A stretch of 8,611 nt of DNA, from contig RFPW01000083.1 of assembly GCA_009925965.1 (NCBI GenBank), forward strand, positions 1 to 8,611. The letters are read 5' to 3'. The position numbers were made by a program, and so were the translations under genes. Source of the DNA: Betaproteobacteria bacterium. Its GTDB lineage: Bacteria > Pseudomonadota > Gammaproteobacteria > Burkholderiales > Burkholderiaceae_E. Each line of letters opens with the position of its first letter. The first letter of the stretch is position 1. The notes under the pieces were generated by a model. It made no database searches. It had not been told where the DNA came from and saw only the letters and a program-made list of their open reading frames with translations. This document shows, in pieces, positions 1 to 6,439 of the stretch.

Positions 1-226
1 TGCTGGAGGGGGTGGAGGAGGAGCAAAGGCGTTGCAGAATGGGCAAGGTAAAACCCGCCGTCTTGCCGGTCCCGGTTTGGGCCGCGGCTAGCAGGTCAAC
101 GCTTGCGAGCACCGGCGGGATAGCCTGCGCCTGAATCGGAGTCGGTTGGGTGTAGCCCGCATCCGCAATGGCACGCAACAATTCTGGGGCGAGCCCAAGG
201 GCCGCAAAATCTGTGATCTGAGACAA
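1..226 (-). CDS. rhlE: ATP-dependent DEAD-box RNA helicase, RhlE type (N-terminal fragment, runs off the left edge)
   Basis: Seen: the minus-strand frame gives 75 codons beginning LSQITDFAALGLAPELL (first codon TTG, read as Met). A Q motif GYTQPTPIQ lies at about residues 25-33 and a motif I / Walker A AQTGTGKT at about 53-60, followed by AGFTLPILQRL. This order and spacing are those of DEAD-box helicases, and the short N-terminus with an F-x-x-L-G-L start is typical of RhlE. RhlE-type enzymes unwind RNA duplexes with ATP and act in ribosome assembly and mRNA decay, often in the cold. The DEAD box itself and later motifs lie outside the window. The start at 226 was chosen because GGAGGAG (positions 242-236) sits 9 bases upstream and the product then has the family's usual N-terminus. 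The same frame stays open back to an ATG at 424, so a 66-residue longer form cannot be excluded. It is divergent from yeaG. Assignment to the DEAD-box family is firm; RhlE over a paralogue is likely. Confidence 0.85.
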   Translation of the reverse strand, partial: MSQITDFAALGLAPELLRAIADAGYTQPTPIQAQAIPPVLASVDLLAAAQTGTGKTAGFTLPILQRLCSSSTPSS

Positions 227-235
227 AAAGAAAAG

Positions 236-242
236 CTCCTCC
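236..242 (-). promoter_or_regulatory. Ribosome binding site GGAGGAG supporting the TTG start of rhlE
   Basis: On the minus strand GGAGGAG ends 9 bases before TTG at 226-224. It is one of the strongest Shine-Dalgarno matches in the window. It decides the start of the helicase in favour of a non-ATG codon, because no ATG lies in frame between it and the ATG at 424. Confidence 0.6.
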
Positions 243-435
243 CGGAACCCACGGGCAACTCGATCGGAGTGCGCGGGTGACGGTGGTGGTGGCGGGGGCG
301 GCGAATGCAATCTCGTCTTCGTCGCTCGCACTGGAAACGGCGCCCCGGTTGGGATGCCGGCAACAGGCGCCTGCTTGGTCTCGAGGACCACAGTGGCCGC
401 AGGGACCGAACCGAACACAGGCATGTGCAGGGCTA

Positions 436-441
436 AGTATA
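436..441 (-). promoter_or_regulatory. Candidate promoter -10 element for rhlE
   Basis: The minus strand reads GCTATACTTAG here. This contains TATACT preceded by C, a form favoured by sigma-S and also acceptable to sigma-70. No good -35 hexamer was seen 16-18 bases upstream. Transcription would begin near position 429. That gives either a leader of roughly 200 bases before the TTG at 226, or an almost leaderless message if the ATG at 424 is used. The call rests on one short motif and is tentative. Confidence 0.35.
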
Positions 442-615
442 GCGAGCCTTGCGGTTGGAGCGATGAACTTCAATCTGTGCGGTGTGCGCTTGACCCAATC
501 CGAGCATGGACGAGGATGGGACCTGTACCGATCGTCGGGCGCAATGTTCCTTCGAAGCGGCGGTGACATCGACCAATCTGCCTAAGGCGCACGATGGGTA
601 TCGCAGGTGCCCAAG

Positions 616-630
616 CCACCGTGTCGGTGG
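616..630 (+). promoter_or_regulatory. GC-rich hairpin in the yeaG leader
   Basis: CCACCG, a TGT loop and CGGTGG form a perfect 6-bp stem, which a G-U pair (615/631) can extend by one. It ends 15 bases before the yeaG Shine-Dalgarno core. There is no U-run after it, so it is not a typical intrinsic terminator. It could modulate translation or message stability, but it may also be chance in GC-rich DNA. Confidence 0.35.
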
Positions 631-645
631 TGTGTGTCCCAACCC

Positions 646-650
646 GAGGA
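646..650 (+). promoter_or_regulatory. Ribosome binding site GAGGA that decides the yeaG start
   Basis: GAGGA lies 5 bases before the ATG at 656. It supports this start rather than the in-frame ATG at 506, whose extra 50 residues have no counterpart in the family. Confidence 0.6.
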
Positions 651-655
651 CTTCC

Positions 656-2596
656 ATGACTGCAACCTTGTTCGACGCCTTCCGAACCCAGTTTGAATCG
701 CGCCGCCGCGAATCGATTGCCATCGAAGAATGGTTCCAGCTCTGCCGCGAGGACCCGCTGACCTATGCGTCGCCCGCCGAGCGGATGGTGGCCGCGATTG
801 GCGAGCCACTGACAGTGGATACCCGCGTCGACCCTCGCATGCTGCGGCTGTTTGGCAATCGCACGCTGCGCCGTTACGCGGCCTTTCATGACTTTTTTGG
901 CATGGAAGACGCCATTGAACAGATTGTTTCCTTTTTTCGCCATGCCGCGATGGGCATGGAAGAGTCGAAACAGGTGCTCTACCTGCTGGGTCCGGTGGGC
1001 AGCGCAAAGTCCTCGCTGGCAGAGCGCCTCAAGACCTTGATGGAGCGTTATCCGATTCATGTCCTGCAGGCCGAGGACGGAACGCTGTCACCGGTCAACG
1101 AGTCACCGCTGGGCTTATTCGCGGGAACCGATCTCGCCATCCAGCTCGGGACCGAATTTGGCATTGCCCCGCGCTATTTGCAGGGGATTGCCAGTCCCTG
1201 GGCGACTAAGCGACTGGAAGAGTATGAGGGCGATCTGACCCGATTTCGAGTGGCCAGGCTATGGCCAAGCCAGCTCGAGCAACGCGCGATCGCCAAGGTC
1301 GAGCCGGGGGATGAAAACAATCAGGACATTTCCACGCTCGTCGGCAAGGTCGACATCCGTAAGCTCGATCGATTCAGTCAGGACGACCCGGATGCCTACA
1401 GTTACTCGGGCGGCCTGTGTCTGGCCAATCAGGGCTTGCTGGAGTTTGTGGAGATGTTCAAGGCGCCCCTCAAGGTCTTGAACCCGCTACTGACCGCGAC
1501 CCAGGAGAAAAACTTCAAAGGCACGGAAGGCTTTGCGGCAATGCCTTTTCAGGGCGTAATCCTGGCCCACTCGAATGAATCCGAATGGCTCAGCTTTCGG
1601 AACAACAAGACCAACGAGGCCTTTCTGGATCGGGTCTACATCGTCAAGGTGCCCTATTGCTTGCGCATCGATGAAGAGGTCTCGATTTACCGCAAGATGC
1701 TGGCCAATTCGGCGCTCAAAGATGCGCCCTGCGCACCGCGCACGCTCGATATCCTGGCCCAATTCACCGTCGTCAGTCGGTTGATCGTTCCAGAGAATTC
1801 TTCTCTGTACGTCAAGATGCGGGTCTATAACGGGGAAAACCTCAAAGACACCGATCCAAGCGCCAAAACGGTGGCTGAGTACCGCGAATCCGCTGGTAAT
1901 CAGGAGGGTATGAACGGCATCTCAACGCGCTGGGCATTCAAGGTCATCAGCTCGGTTTTCGACCGGGACCCCGGCGAAACCGCTGCCGACCCGGTCTCCT
2001 TGATGCTCGCGCTCGAGGAGCGAATCGGCCGCGAAGATTGGTCAGAAGACGCGAAAAAAACCGCGCTCGCGCACCTTAAGGGTTGGCTGGTGCCGCGATA
2101 CCTCGAATTCGCCCAGAAAGAAATCCAGACCTCGTACCTCGAGAGTTATGCCGACTACGGGCAGGCGCTATTTGACCGCTACGTTCTCTTTGCTGACCAC
2201 TGGATTCAGGACGAGCCCTTTGTCGATCCGAGCACCGGAGTCGCATTCGATCGGGCGGCACTCAACGTGGAATTGGAAAAAATTGAAAAGCCGGCCGGAA
2301 TCAGCAATCCGCGGGATTTCCGCCACGAGGTCGTCAATTTTGTCCTCCGAGCCCGCGCTCGCATCGGCGGTCAGGCCCCGGCCTGGACGACTTACGAGAA
2401 GCTGCGCGAAGTGATCGAAAAACGGATGTTCGCAGCGACCGACGACATCCTGCCCGTCGTGAGCTTTGCCTCCAAGGGTAACCAGTCGGATGAGGAAAAA
2501 CATCGCGCATTTGTCGAGCGGATGGGTGCGCGGGGCTATACACCCCGACAAATTCGGCGGCTCGTGGAATGGTGGATGCTTGCGCGAAAGAACTAA
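656..2596 (+). CDS. yeaG: PrkA-family AAA+/serine protein kinase YeaG
   Basis: The product has 646 residues, against about 644 in E. coli YeaG, and matches it along its whole length. Conserved blocks include AERMVAAIGEP (41-51), the P-loop GPVGSAKS (112-119), EPGDENNQDIS (216-226), LVGKVDIRKLD (228-238), LLEFVEMFKAP (261-271), LLTATQE (278-284), LAHSNESEW (303-311) and KIEKPAGISNP (542-552). The first half is the AAA+ domain; the C-terminal part, from roughly 400, is the PrkA kinase-like domain. Family members are cytoplasmic and are linked to stationary phase, sporulation (Bacillus PrkA) or nitrogen-starvation survival (E. coli); physiological substrates remain unclear. An in-frame ATG at 506 would add 50 residues resembling nothing in the family, so the ATG at 656 with GAGGA upstream is preferred. 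In the P-loop the usual Gly before the catalytic Lys is Ala117. It is first in an operon with yeaH and spoVR; yeaH begins 24 bases after its stop. Confidence 0.96.
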   Translation: MTATLFDAFRTQFESRRRESIAIEEWFQLCREDPLTYASPAERMVAAIGEPLTVDTRVDPRMLRLFGNRTLRRYAAFHDFFGMEDAIEQIVSFFRHAAMGMEESKQVLYLLGPVGSAKSSLAERLKTLMERYPIHVLQAEDGTLSPVNESPLGLFAGTDLAIQLGTEFGIAPRYLQGIASPWATKRLEEYEGDLTRFRVARLWPSQLEQRAIAKVEPGDENNQDISTLVGKVDIRKLDRFSQDDPDAYSYSGGLCLANQGLLEFVEMFKAPLKVLNPLLTATQEKNFKGTEGFAAMPFQGVILAHSNESEWLSFRNNKTNEAFLDRVYIVKVPYCLRIDEEVSIYRKMLANSALKDAPCAPRTLDILAQFTVVSRLIVPENSSLYVKMRVYNGENLKDTDPSAKTVAEYRESAGNQEGMNGISTRWAFKVISSVFDRDPGETAADPVSLMLALEERIGREDWSEDAKKTALAHLKGWLVPRYLEFAQKEIQTSYLESYADYGQALFDRYVLFADHWIQDEPFVDPSTGVAFDRAALNVELEKIEKPAGISNPRDFRHEVVNFVLRARARIGGQAPAWTTYEKLREVIEKRMFAATDDILPVVSFASKGNQSDEEKHRAFVERMGARGYTPRQIRRLVEWWMLARKN

Positions 2597-2620
2597 CCCA
2601 CCCTGGGCACAAGGAATCCC

Positions 2621-3883
2621 ATGAGTACGCTCATCGATGCCCGCCAGCGGGGCCGCGACAAATCCGCCGACAATCGCGCGCGATTTCTTCGCCGATTTAA
2701 GGGGTTGTTACGCACCAAAGTCGCCGATCTGGCCAAACAGCGCTCGATTCGAGATTCAACCCAGGGCGCGGATATCGAGCTCTCACCCAACGATATCTCC
2801 GAGCCCCGGTTTCGTCACCGCAACGGCAGTGGCGCTGAGTCGCGTGTTTTGCCCGGTAACGATCGTTTCACCCGGGGCCAAAAGATCCCCCGAAAACCGC
2901 CCACCGAGGGTCAGGGCCAAGGGGGACACGAACCCGGCGAAGGCGACTCGGAGGACGTGTTTCGGTTCGCCCTGACCCGCGATGAATACTTGGCCATTCT
3001 GTTCGATGACCTCGAACTGCCCCGCCTCCTGCGAACTCAGCAAGCGGATATGACCGAGACGCGAATGCGTCGGGCAGGATATACCCGCCAGGGGGTCCCG
3101 GGGACGCTTGCCGTACCTCGCACCATGAAGACCTCATTGGCGCGACGGATTGCACTTGGGGGCTCCTTGCGGGAGCAACTCCGGGTGGCGCGGGTCCGAC
3201 TCGAGACGCTCGAGCAGGCACCTTTGCCCGAACAAGCACCCGACGAGGCACTGGCGCTTCGAGCCCACCTTGAAGCCCTGGAAAACCGACTCCGAACCGT
3301 GCCGTTTCTGGATGAACTCGATCTCCGGTACCGGGCCAGTGTGCCGTTTCAACTCCCCAGGACCGCCGCCGTCATGATTTGCCTGATGGATGTTTCCTCT
3401 TCCATGGATGAAGATCTAAAAGATATTGCAAAACGATTTTTTCTATTACTTTATTTGTTTTTAGAACGAAAATACGATCGGATTGAACTGGTGTTTGTGC
3501 GCCACACCGATGATGCTGAAGAATGTGACGAACGGGAGTTCTTCCATGGCACCAAATCGGGTGGCACACGGGTCCTGGCGGGGCTTCAAAAGGTGTCCGA
3601 AATCGCCACCCGCTACGCACCGGCCCAATGGAACCTTTATCTCGCCCAAGCCAGCGACGGCGATGCCTTTGGCGATGATGGCGCGCGCTCGGCCCAGTTT
3701 CTGAGTGAGCACCTGCGCGAACGCCTGCGCTTTGCGGTCTACCTTGGTGTTGGCAACGAAGAAAACAGCACCTTAGCGCGCAACTATCGCGGTGTGATGG
3801 ACGGGCCGAATTTCAGCATGGCTCATGCAGCGACCCGTGACCAGGTCTATCCGGCCTTCAGAGCATTGTTTTTGCCATGCTGA
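2621..3883 (+). CDS. yeaH: DUF444 / YeaH family protein with a von Willebrand factor A domain
   Basis: The product has 420 residues (E. coli YeaH about 427). The N-terminus resembles the family, with IDARQRGRDKSADNRARFLRRF at 5-26 and DISEPRF at 58-64. Then comes HPGND-like VLPGND (76-81) and a low-complexity Gly/Pro/Glu-rich linker at about 86-112. The segment 184-226 is rich in Leu, Arg and Glu and probably forms a coiled coil. A vWA domain follows, with the metal-binding motif DVSSS at 257-261 and likely further MIDAS residues Thr316 (SGGT) and Asp346 (ASDGD). vWA proteins partnered with AAA+ ATPases often act as adaptors, so a YeaG-YeaH pair is plausible; this is inference. AAGGAAT precedes the ATG by a few bases. 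The stop overlaps the spoVR start (ATGCTGA), suggesting coupling. Codons 265-286 are strikingly AT-rich compared with the rest of the gene. Confidence 0.95.
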   Translation: MSTLIDARQRGRDKSADNRARFLRRFKGLLRTKVADLAKQRSIRDSTQGADIELSPNDISEPRFRHRNGSGAESRVLPGNDRFTRGQKIPRKPPTEGQGQGGHEPGEGDSEDVFRFALTRDEYLAILFDDLELPRLLRTQQADMTETRMRRAGYTRQGVPGTLAVPRTMKTSLARRIALGGSLREQLRVARVRLETLEQAPLPEQAPDEALALRAHLEALENRLRTVPFLDELDLRYRASVPFQLPRTAAVMICLMDVSSSMDEDLKDIAKRFFLLLYLFLERKYDRIELVFVRHTDDAEECDEREFFHGTKSGGTRVLAGLQKVSEIATRYAPAQWNLYLAQASDGDAFGDDGARSAQFLSEHLRERLRFAVYLGVGNEENSTLARNYRGVMDGPNFSMAHAATRDQVYPAFRALFLPC

Positions 3884-5352
3884 CAGGATCGGAATGGGTT
3901 TTCTCCGACCTTGAGCGCGCCTACGACTACTGTGCCGAGCATTTCGAGCGCATCTTCGGACTTCCGCTTTACGAAAATCAACTCGAGGTGATCTGCGCGG
4001 AGCAAATGCTCGATGCGGTCGCCGCCATCGGTCTGCCCGTGCACTATGGGCACTGGAGCTTCGGTAAGTCGTTTCTGGGGTCGCAGCGTAACTATTTGGC
4101 CGGCCGTTCGCCCCTGGCCTACGAAATCGTTCTCAACACCCGGCCCGCGATCGCTTACCTGATGGAAACCAATACGCTAGCGATGCAGGTGTTGGTGATC
4201 GCTCATGCTTGTTTTGGTCACAATGCTGTTTTCGCTAATAATTATTTATTTAAGGAGCGGTCGCACGCGGATGCCATTCTCGATTACTGCGTCTTTGCCC
4301 GCGACTACGTGCGCCGATGTGAGGAGCGCTATGGGATCGATCGGGTAGAGGAGACCCTCGATGCAGCGCATGCCTTACAAGATCATGGCATTGATCGATA
4401 TCAACGCCCGAGTCGGCTCGATTCCAAACGCGAACGCGAGGCTCAGTCTGAACGCATGCGGGCTGCGATGGCTGCGAACGCCCAACATGCGCTGGCCAGT
4501 CTTCGGCCAACGCCACTGATCGAGCCCACGTTGTTCGCCAAGCCTGATCGGTTTCCGGCAGAGCCTCAGGACAATCTGTTGTATTTCATCGAGAAACATT
4601 CGCCAAGTCTTGAGCCGTGGCAACGCGAGCTCGTTCGGATCGTGCGCAAATTTGCAGAATATTTTCATCCGCAGCGACTGACCAAGGTCTTGAACGAGGG
4701 CTTCGCGTCCTTTACCCATTACACCTTGTTGCATGCGCTGCACGAAGCGGGACAACTGTCGGACTCCAACTTCCTGGAGACCATGGAGTCGCACACGTCC
4801 GTGATCCGCCAAGCCCCCTACAGCGGACTTAATCCTTACGCGCTTGGTTTTGCTGTCTTTAGGGATTTGCGGCGGGTCTGTGAGCAGCCCGATTCGCAGG
4901 ATGCGCTCCTGATGCCCGAACTGGCCGGTCGACCGCTGCGTGAGGTGGTCCGCGAAGCCGTTTCTCAATACCGAGATGATTCGTTTTTGTTGCAGTTTCT
5001 GACGCCCCGCGTCGTTCGGGATCTCAAATTATTCGCTTTTTCTGCAGCAACGGGTTCGACTGAGTGGACCGTTAATGCGGTCCAGGACCGCGAAGGATTT
5101 TCCGAAGTTCGCTCAGCGCTAGCGCAACATTACCAACTCGAGAACTCGGTTCCTGAAATCGAAGTCTTTGATTACGCACGCGCCAACACCCGAGCCTTGA
5201 CCCTTCGCTACCGTCCTGTCAACGGGAGACAACTCGACACGGAGGCCGCCACGCGCGTGATGCGTCATGTGAAAAAACTCTGGAACTTTCCAATCCGAAT
5301 GCTCGAAGTCGAAGAAGGATCAGGTTCCGGAAAACTCCTGCTAACAGTCTAG
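3877..5352 (+). CDS. spoVR: SpoVR / YcgB family protein
   Basis: The product has 491 residues (E. coli YcgB about 510) and carries the family's characteristic blocks: YENQLEVICAEQMLDA (32-47), VHYGHWSFGKSF (55-66), AYEIVLNTRPAIAYLMETNT (81-100), VIAHACFGHNAVFANNYLF (107-125), VLNEGFASFTHYTLL (271-285), ESHTSV (304-309) and SGLNPYALGFAVFRDLRRVCE (316-336). It is named after a Bacillus gene involved in spore cortex formation, but homologues are common in non-sporulating bacteria and their biochemical activity is unknown. The usual NEGW-type motif reads NEGF here. The start overlaps the end of yeaH by 7 bases and has no clear Shine-Dalgarno sequence, so translation is probably coupled to yeaH. 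It is the last gene of the yeaG-yeaH-spoVR operon and converges with denD after 38 bases. No signal peptide or membrane segment is visible. Confidence 0.96.
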   Translation: MLTGSEWVFSDLERAYDYCAEHFERIFGLPLYENQLEVICAEQMLDAVAAIGLPVHYGHWSFGKSFLGSQRNYLAGRSPLAYEIVLNTRPAIAYLMETNTLAMQVLVIAHACFGHNAVFANNYLFKERSHADAILDYCVFARDYVRRCEERYGIDRVEETLDAAHALQDHGIDRYQRPSRLDSKREREAQSERMRAAMAANAQHALASLRPTPLIEPTLFAKPDRFPAEPQDNLLYFIEKHSPSLEPWQRELVRIVRKFAEYFHPQRLTKVLNEGFASFTHYTLLHALHEAGQLSDSNFLETMESHTSVIRQAPYSGLNPYALGFAVFRDLRRVCEQPDSQDALLMPELAGRPLREVVREAVSQYRDDSFLLQFLTPRVVRDLKLFAFSAATGSTEWTVNAVQDREGFSEVRSALAQHYQLENSVPEIEVFDYARANTRALTLRYRPVNGRQLDTEAATRVMRHVKKLWNFPIRMLEVEEGSGSGKLLLTV

Positions 5353-5390
5353 GGCGGCGTCGACGCGCTCACGGTTTGCTGACTGTTCAC
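5353..5390. other. Short convergent gap between spoVR and denD
   Basis: Only 38 bases separate the two convergent stop codons. They contain a perfect 10-base palindrome GCGTCGACGC (5357-5366), but it has no loop or adjoining T-run, so no intrinsic terminator can be called. Either termination occurs inside the neighbouring gene ends, or it is Rho-dependent, or the two transcripts overlap. Confidence 0.5.
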
Positions 5391-6404
5391 TCATCGTTCA
5401 GATTGATAGGCCCGAATGACCGAATCAAAATCCGCGTCGGGCCGGAATCCCAGTCCGAGGGCTCGACTCATGTCCCACGCAGCTGGCCAGCTGGCAACGA
5501 TCCGCTCGACCCGTTCGTCGGGTTGCCATTCGATGCGAGCAGCGACTTCGGTGCCGGCGACACGGGTCAACGCCTGCGCCATCTCGGCCGCGGTCAGGCT
5601 CAGGCCAGGCAAATTGATCGCTCGGGCGATGCCGATCGCCGCCGGGGAAAGTTCGTGCCCATGCACAAGCGCTTCAATTGCCCGCACGGGTGATAGCAAC
5701 CAAAGCCGCGTTTGAGCGGCCACCGGACACTGGGCGGCCTCCCCGGCGAGTGGCTCGCGAATCATCCCACTCGCAAACGACGAAGCGGCACCGTTGGGAC
5801 GCCCCGGTCGTACGCTAATCGTTGGCAATCGCAAAATCCGACCGTCAACGAATCCTTTCCGGTTGTAATCCGTCAGCAACAGTTCGGCCATTGCCTTTTG
5901 CGCGCCATAAGACGATTGCGGATTGAGTGGGGTCTGATCCGTCACCAGCACCGGGAGCGCGCCGCCGTACACCGCGACCGAGCTCGTAAAGACGACTCGC
6001 GCGCGCGCGCGCGCCTGTCGACACGCCTCGAGGAGCGCCCGGCTACCGTCGAGATTAATGGACCAGCCCAGATCAAAATCGGCTTCAGCGGTTCCGCTGA
6101 CGATGGCCGAAAGATGAAAAACAGCCGTCGTTCGTTCGTCGATCAGCGACCGCATGAGCGCGCTGTCGCGAATATCACCGGTCACCGCTCGGATGCGGAT
6201 GGGGGCGCTGCGGCGGTGCGGATCACTCGATGAATCCACCACCGAGTCTCGCGCAAGCGCGGCGGGCGGGTTGACGTCGAACAGGCACAGCTCTTCAATC
6301 GGCTCCGCGATGCCTGCGCTCGATTGCAAATGGCCTCGTTCTACCAAGGCCCGCGCCAAACGTTGGCCGAGAAACCCGGCCGCACCGGTAATCAAGACAT
6401 TCAT
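5391..6404 (-). CDS. denD: D-erythronate dehydrogenase, extended SDR / NAD-dependent epimerase family
   Basis: The product has 337 residues. It shows a Rossmann glycine motif TGAAGFLG (6-13), Asp43 at the end of strand beta-2 (LFDVNPP), which favours NAD over NADP, TGDIRD (75-80), FHLSAIVSG (96-104), the Ser141-Ser142 region (VFTSSVAVYGG), and catalytic Tyr166 and Lys170 in SSYGAQKA. LRLPTISVRPGRPNGAASSF (191-210) is a hallmark of the DenD group. DenD oxidises C2 of D-erythronate to 2-oxo-erythronate with NAD. The three enzymes that use this product are encoded directly upstream (otnI, otnC, otnK), which strongly supports the call. GGAGAAG precedes the ATG, and 35 bases separate it from the otnI stop. 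A stretch at about residues 47-70 looks longer than in typical homologues, and residues 131-136 (ARARAR) come from a pure CG dinucleotide tract. An NAD-dependent epimerase of related fold is the less likely alternative. Confidence 0.9.
   Translation of the reverse strand: MNVLITGAAGFLGQRLARALVERGHLQSSAGIAEPIEELCLFDVNPPAALARDSVVDSSSDPHRRSAPIRIRAVTGDIRDSALMRSLIDERTTAVFHLSAIVSGTAEADFDLGWSINLDGSRALLEACRQARARARVVFTSSVAVYGGALPVLVTDQTPLNPQSSYGAQKAMAELLLTDYNRKGFVDGRILRLPTISVRPGRPNGAASSFASGMIREPLAGEAAQCPVAAQTRLWLLSPVRAIEALVHGHELSPAAIGIARAINLPGLSLTAAEMAQALTRVAGTEVAARIEWQPDERVERIVASWPAAWDMSRALGLGFRPDADFDSVIRAYQSER
5998..6014. repeat. CG dinucleotide tract inside denD
   Basis: Seventeen bases of strictly alternating C and G encode the ARARAR stretch (residues 131-136) of DenD, just before the strand that carries the catalytic serine. 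Alternating CG can slip during replication and can adopt Z-DNA. A gain or loss of one 2-base unit would shift the frame. Confidence 0.8.
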
Positions 6405-6439
6405 GGCTTCTCCGTTTGGGCGCCCAATTCGGGTAAATT

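Larger units (their letters stand above)
227..655. other. Intergenic region between divergent rhlE and yeaG
   Basis: These 429 bases lie between the preferred rhlE start and yeaG. They contain the rhlE Shine-Dalgarno sequence (236-242), a G-rich tract on the + strand (282-301), a 5-bp inverted repeat TGGTC/GACCA around TCGAG (376-390), a likely minus-strand -10 element (436-441), a hairpin (616-630) and the yeaG ribosome binding site (646-650). Several short open frames cross the region, but none has a good ribosome binding site together with a recognisable product. No convincing sigma-70 or sigma-54 promoter for yeaG was found by eye. The nearest sigma-54-like spacing, GG at 597-598 and GC at 609-610, matches the consensus poorly. 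Confidence 0.7.

Noticed and set aside
490..520. A sigma-70 promoter using TTGACC at 490-495
   Set aside because: No acceptable -10 hexamer lies 16-18 bases downstream.
96..569. A minus-strand open frame of 157 codons across the intergenic region and rhlE
   Set aside because: It reads rhlE in the wrong frame. The rhlE frame has clear Q and P-loop motifs, so this one is a shadow.
277..585. A + strand open frame of 102 codons in the intergenic region
   Set aside because: It starts at GTG with no convincing ribosome binding site and has no recognisable domain. Such open frames are common by chance in GC-rich DNA.
596..610. A sigma-54 promoter for yeaG, considered because yeaG is nitrogen-regulated in E. 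coli
   Set aside because: GG and GC are correctly spaced, but most other consensus positions of TGGCAC-N5-TTGC do not match, so it is no better than chance.
506..655. An N-terminal extension of 50 residues on YeaG starting at ATG 506
   Set aside because: The added residues resemble no PrkA protein, while the ATG at 656 has GAGGA at good spacing and gives a length matching E. coli YeaG.
470..1060. A 196-codon antisense open frame over the start of yeaG
   Set aside because: It lies opposite well-conserved yeaG codons and its product has no recognisable motif.
4375..4968. A 197-codon antisense open frame inside spoVR
   Set aside because: It is opposite a strongly conserved gene, and the product looks like a complement translation without domains.
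5357..5366. The palindrome GCGTCGACGC as an intrinsic terminator
   Set aside because: A perfect 10-base palindrome leaves no loop and there is no T-run on either side.
5712..6233. A 173-codon + strand open frame opposite denD
   Set aside because: denD carries all the dehydrogenase motifs on the minus strand; the opposite frame shows none.
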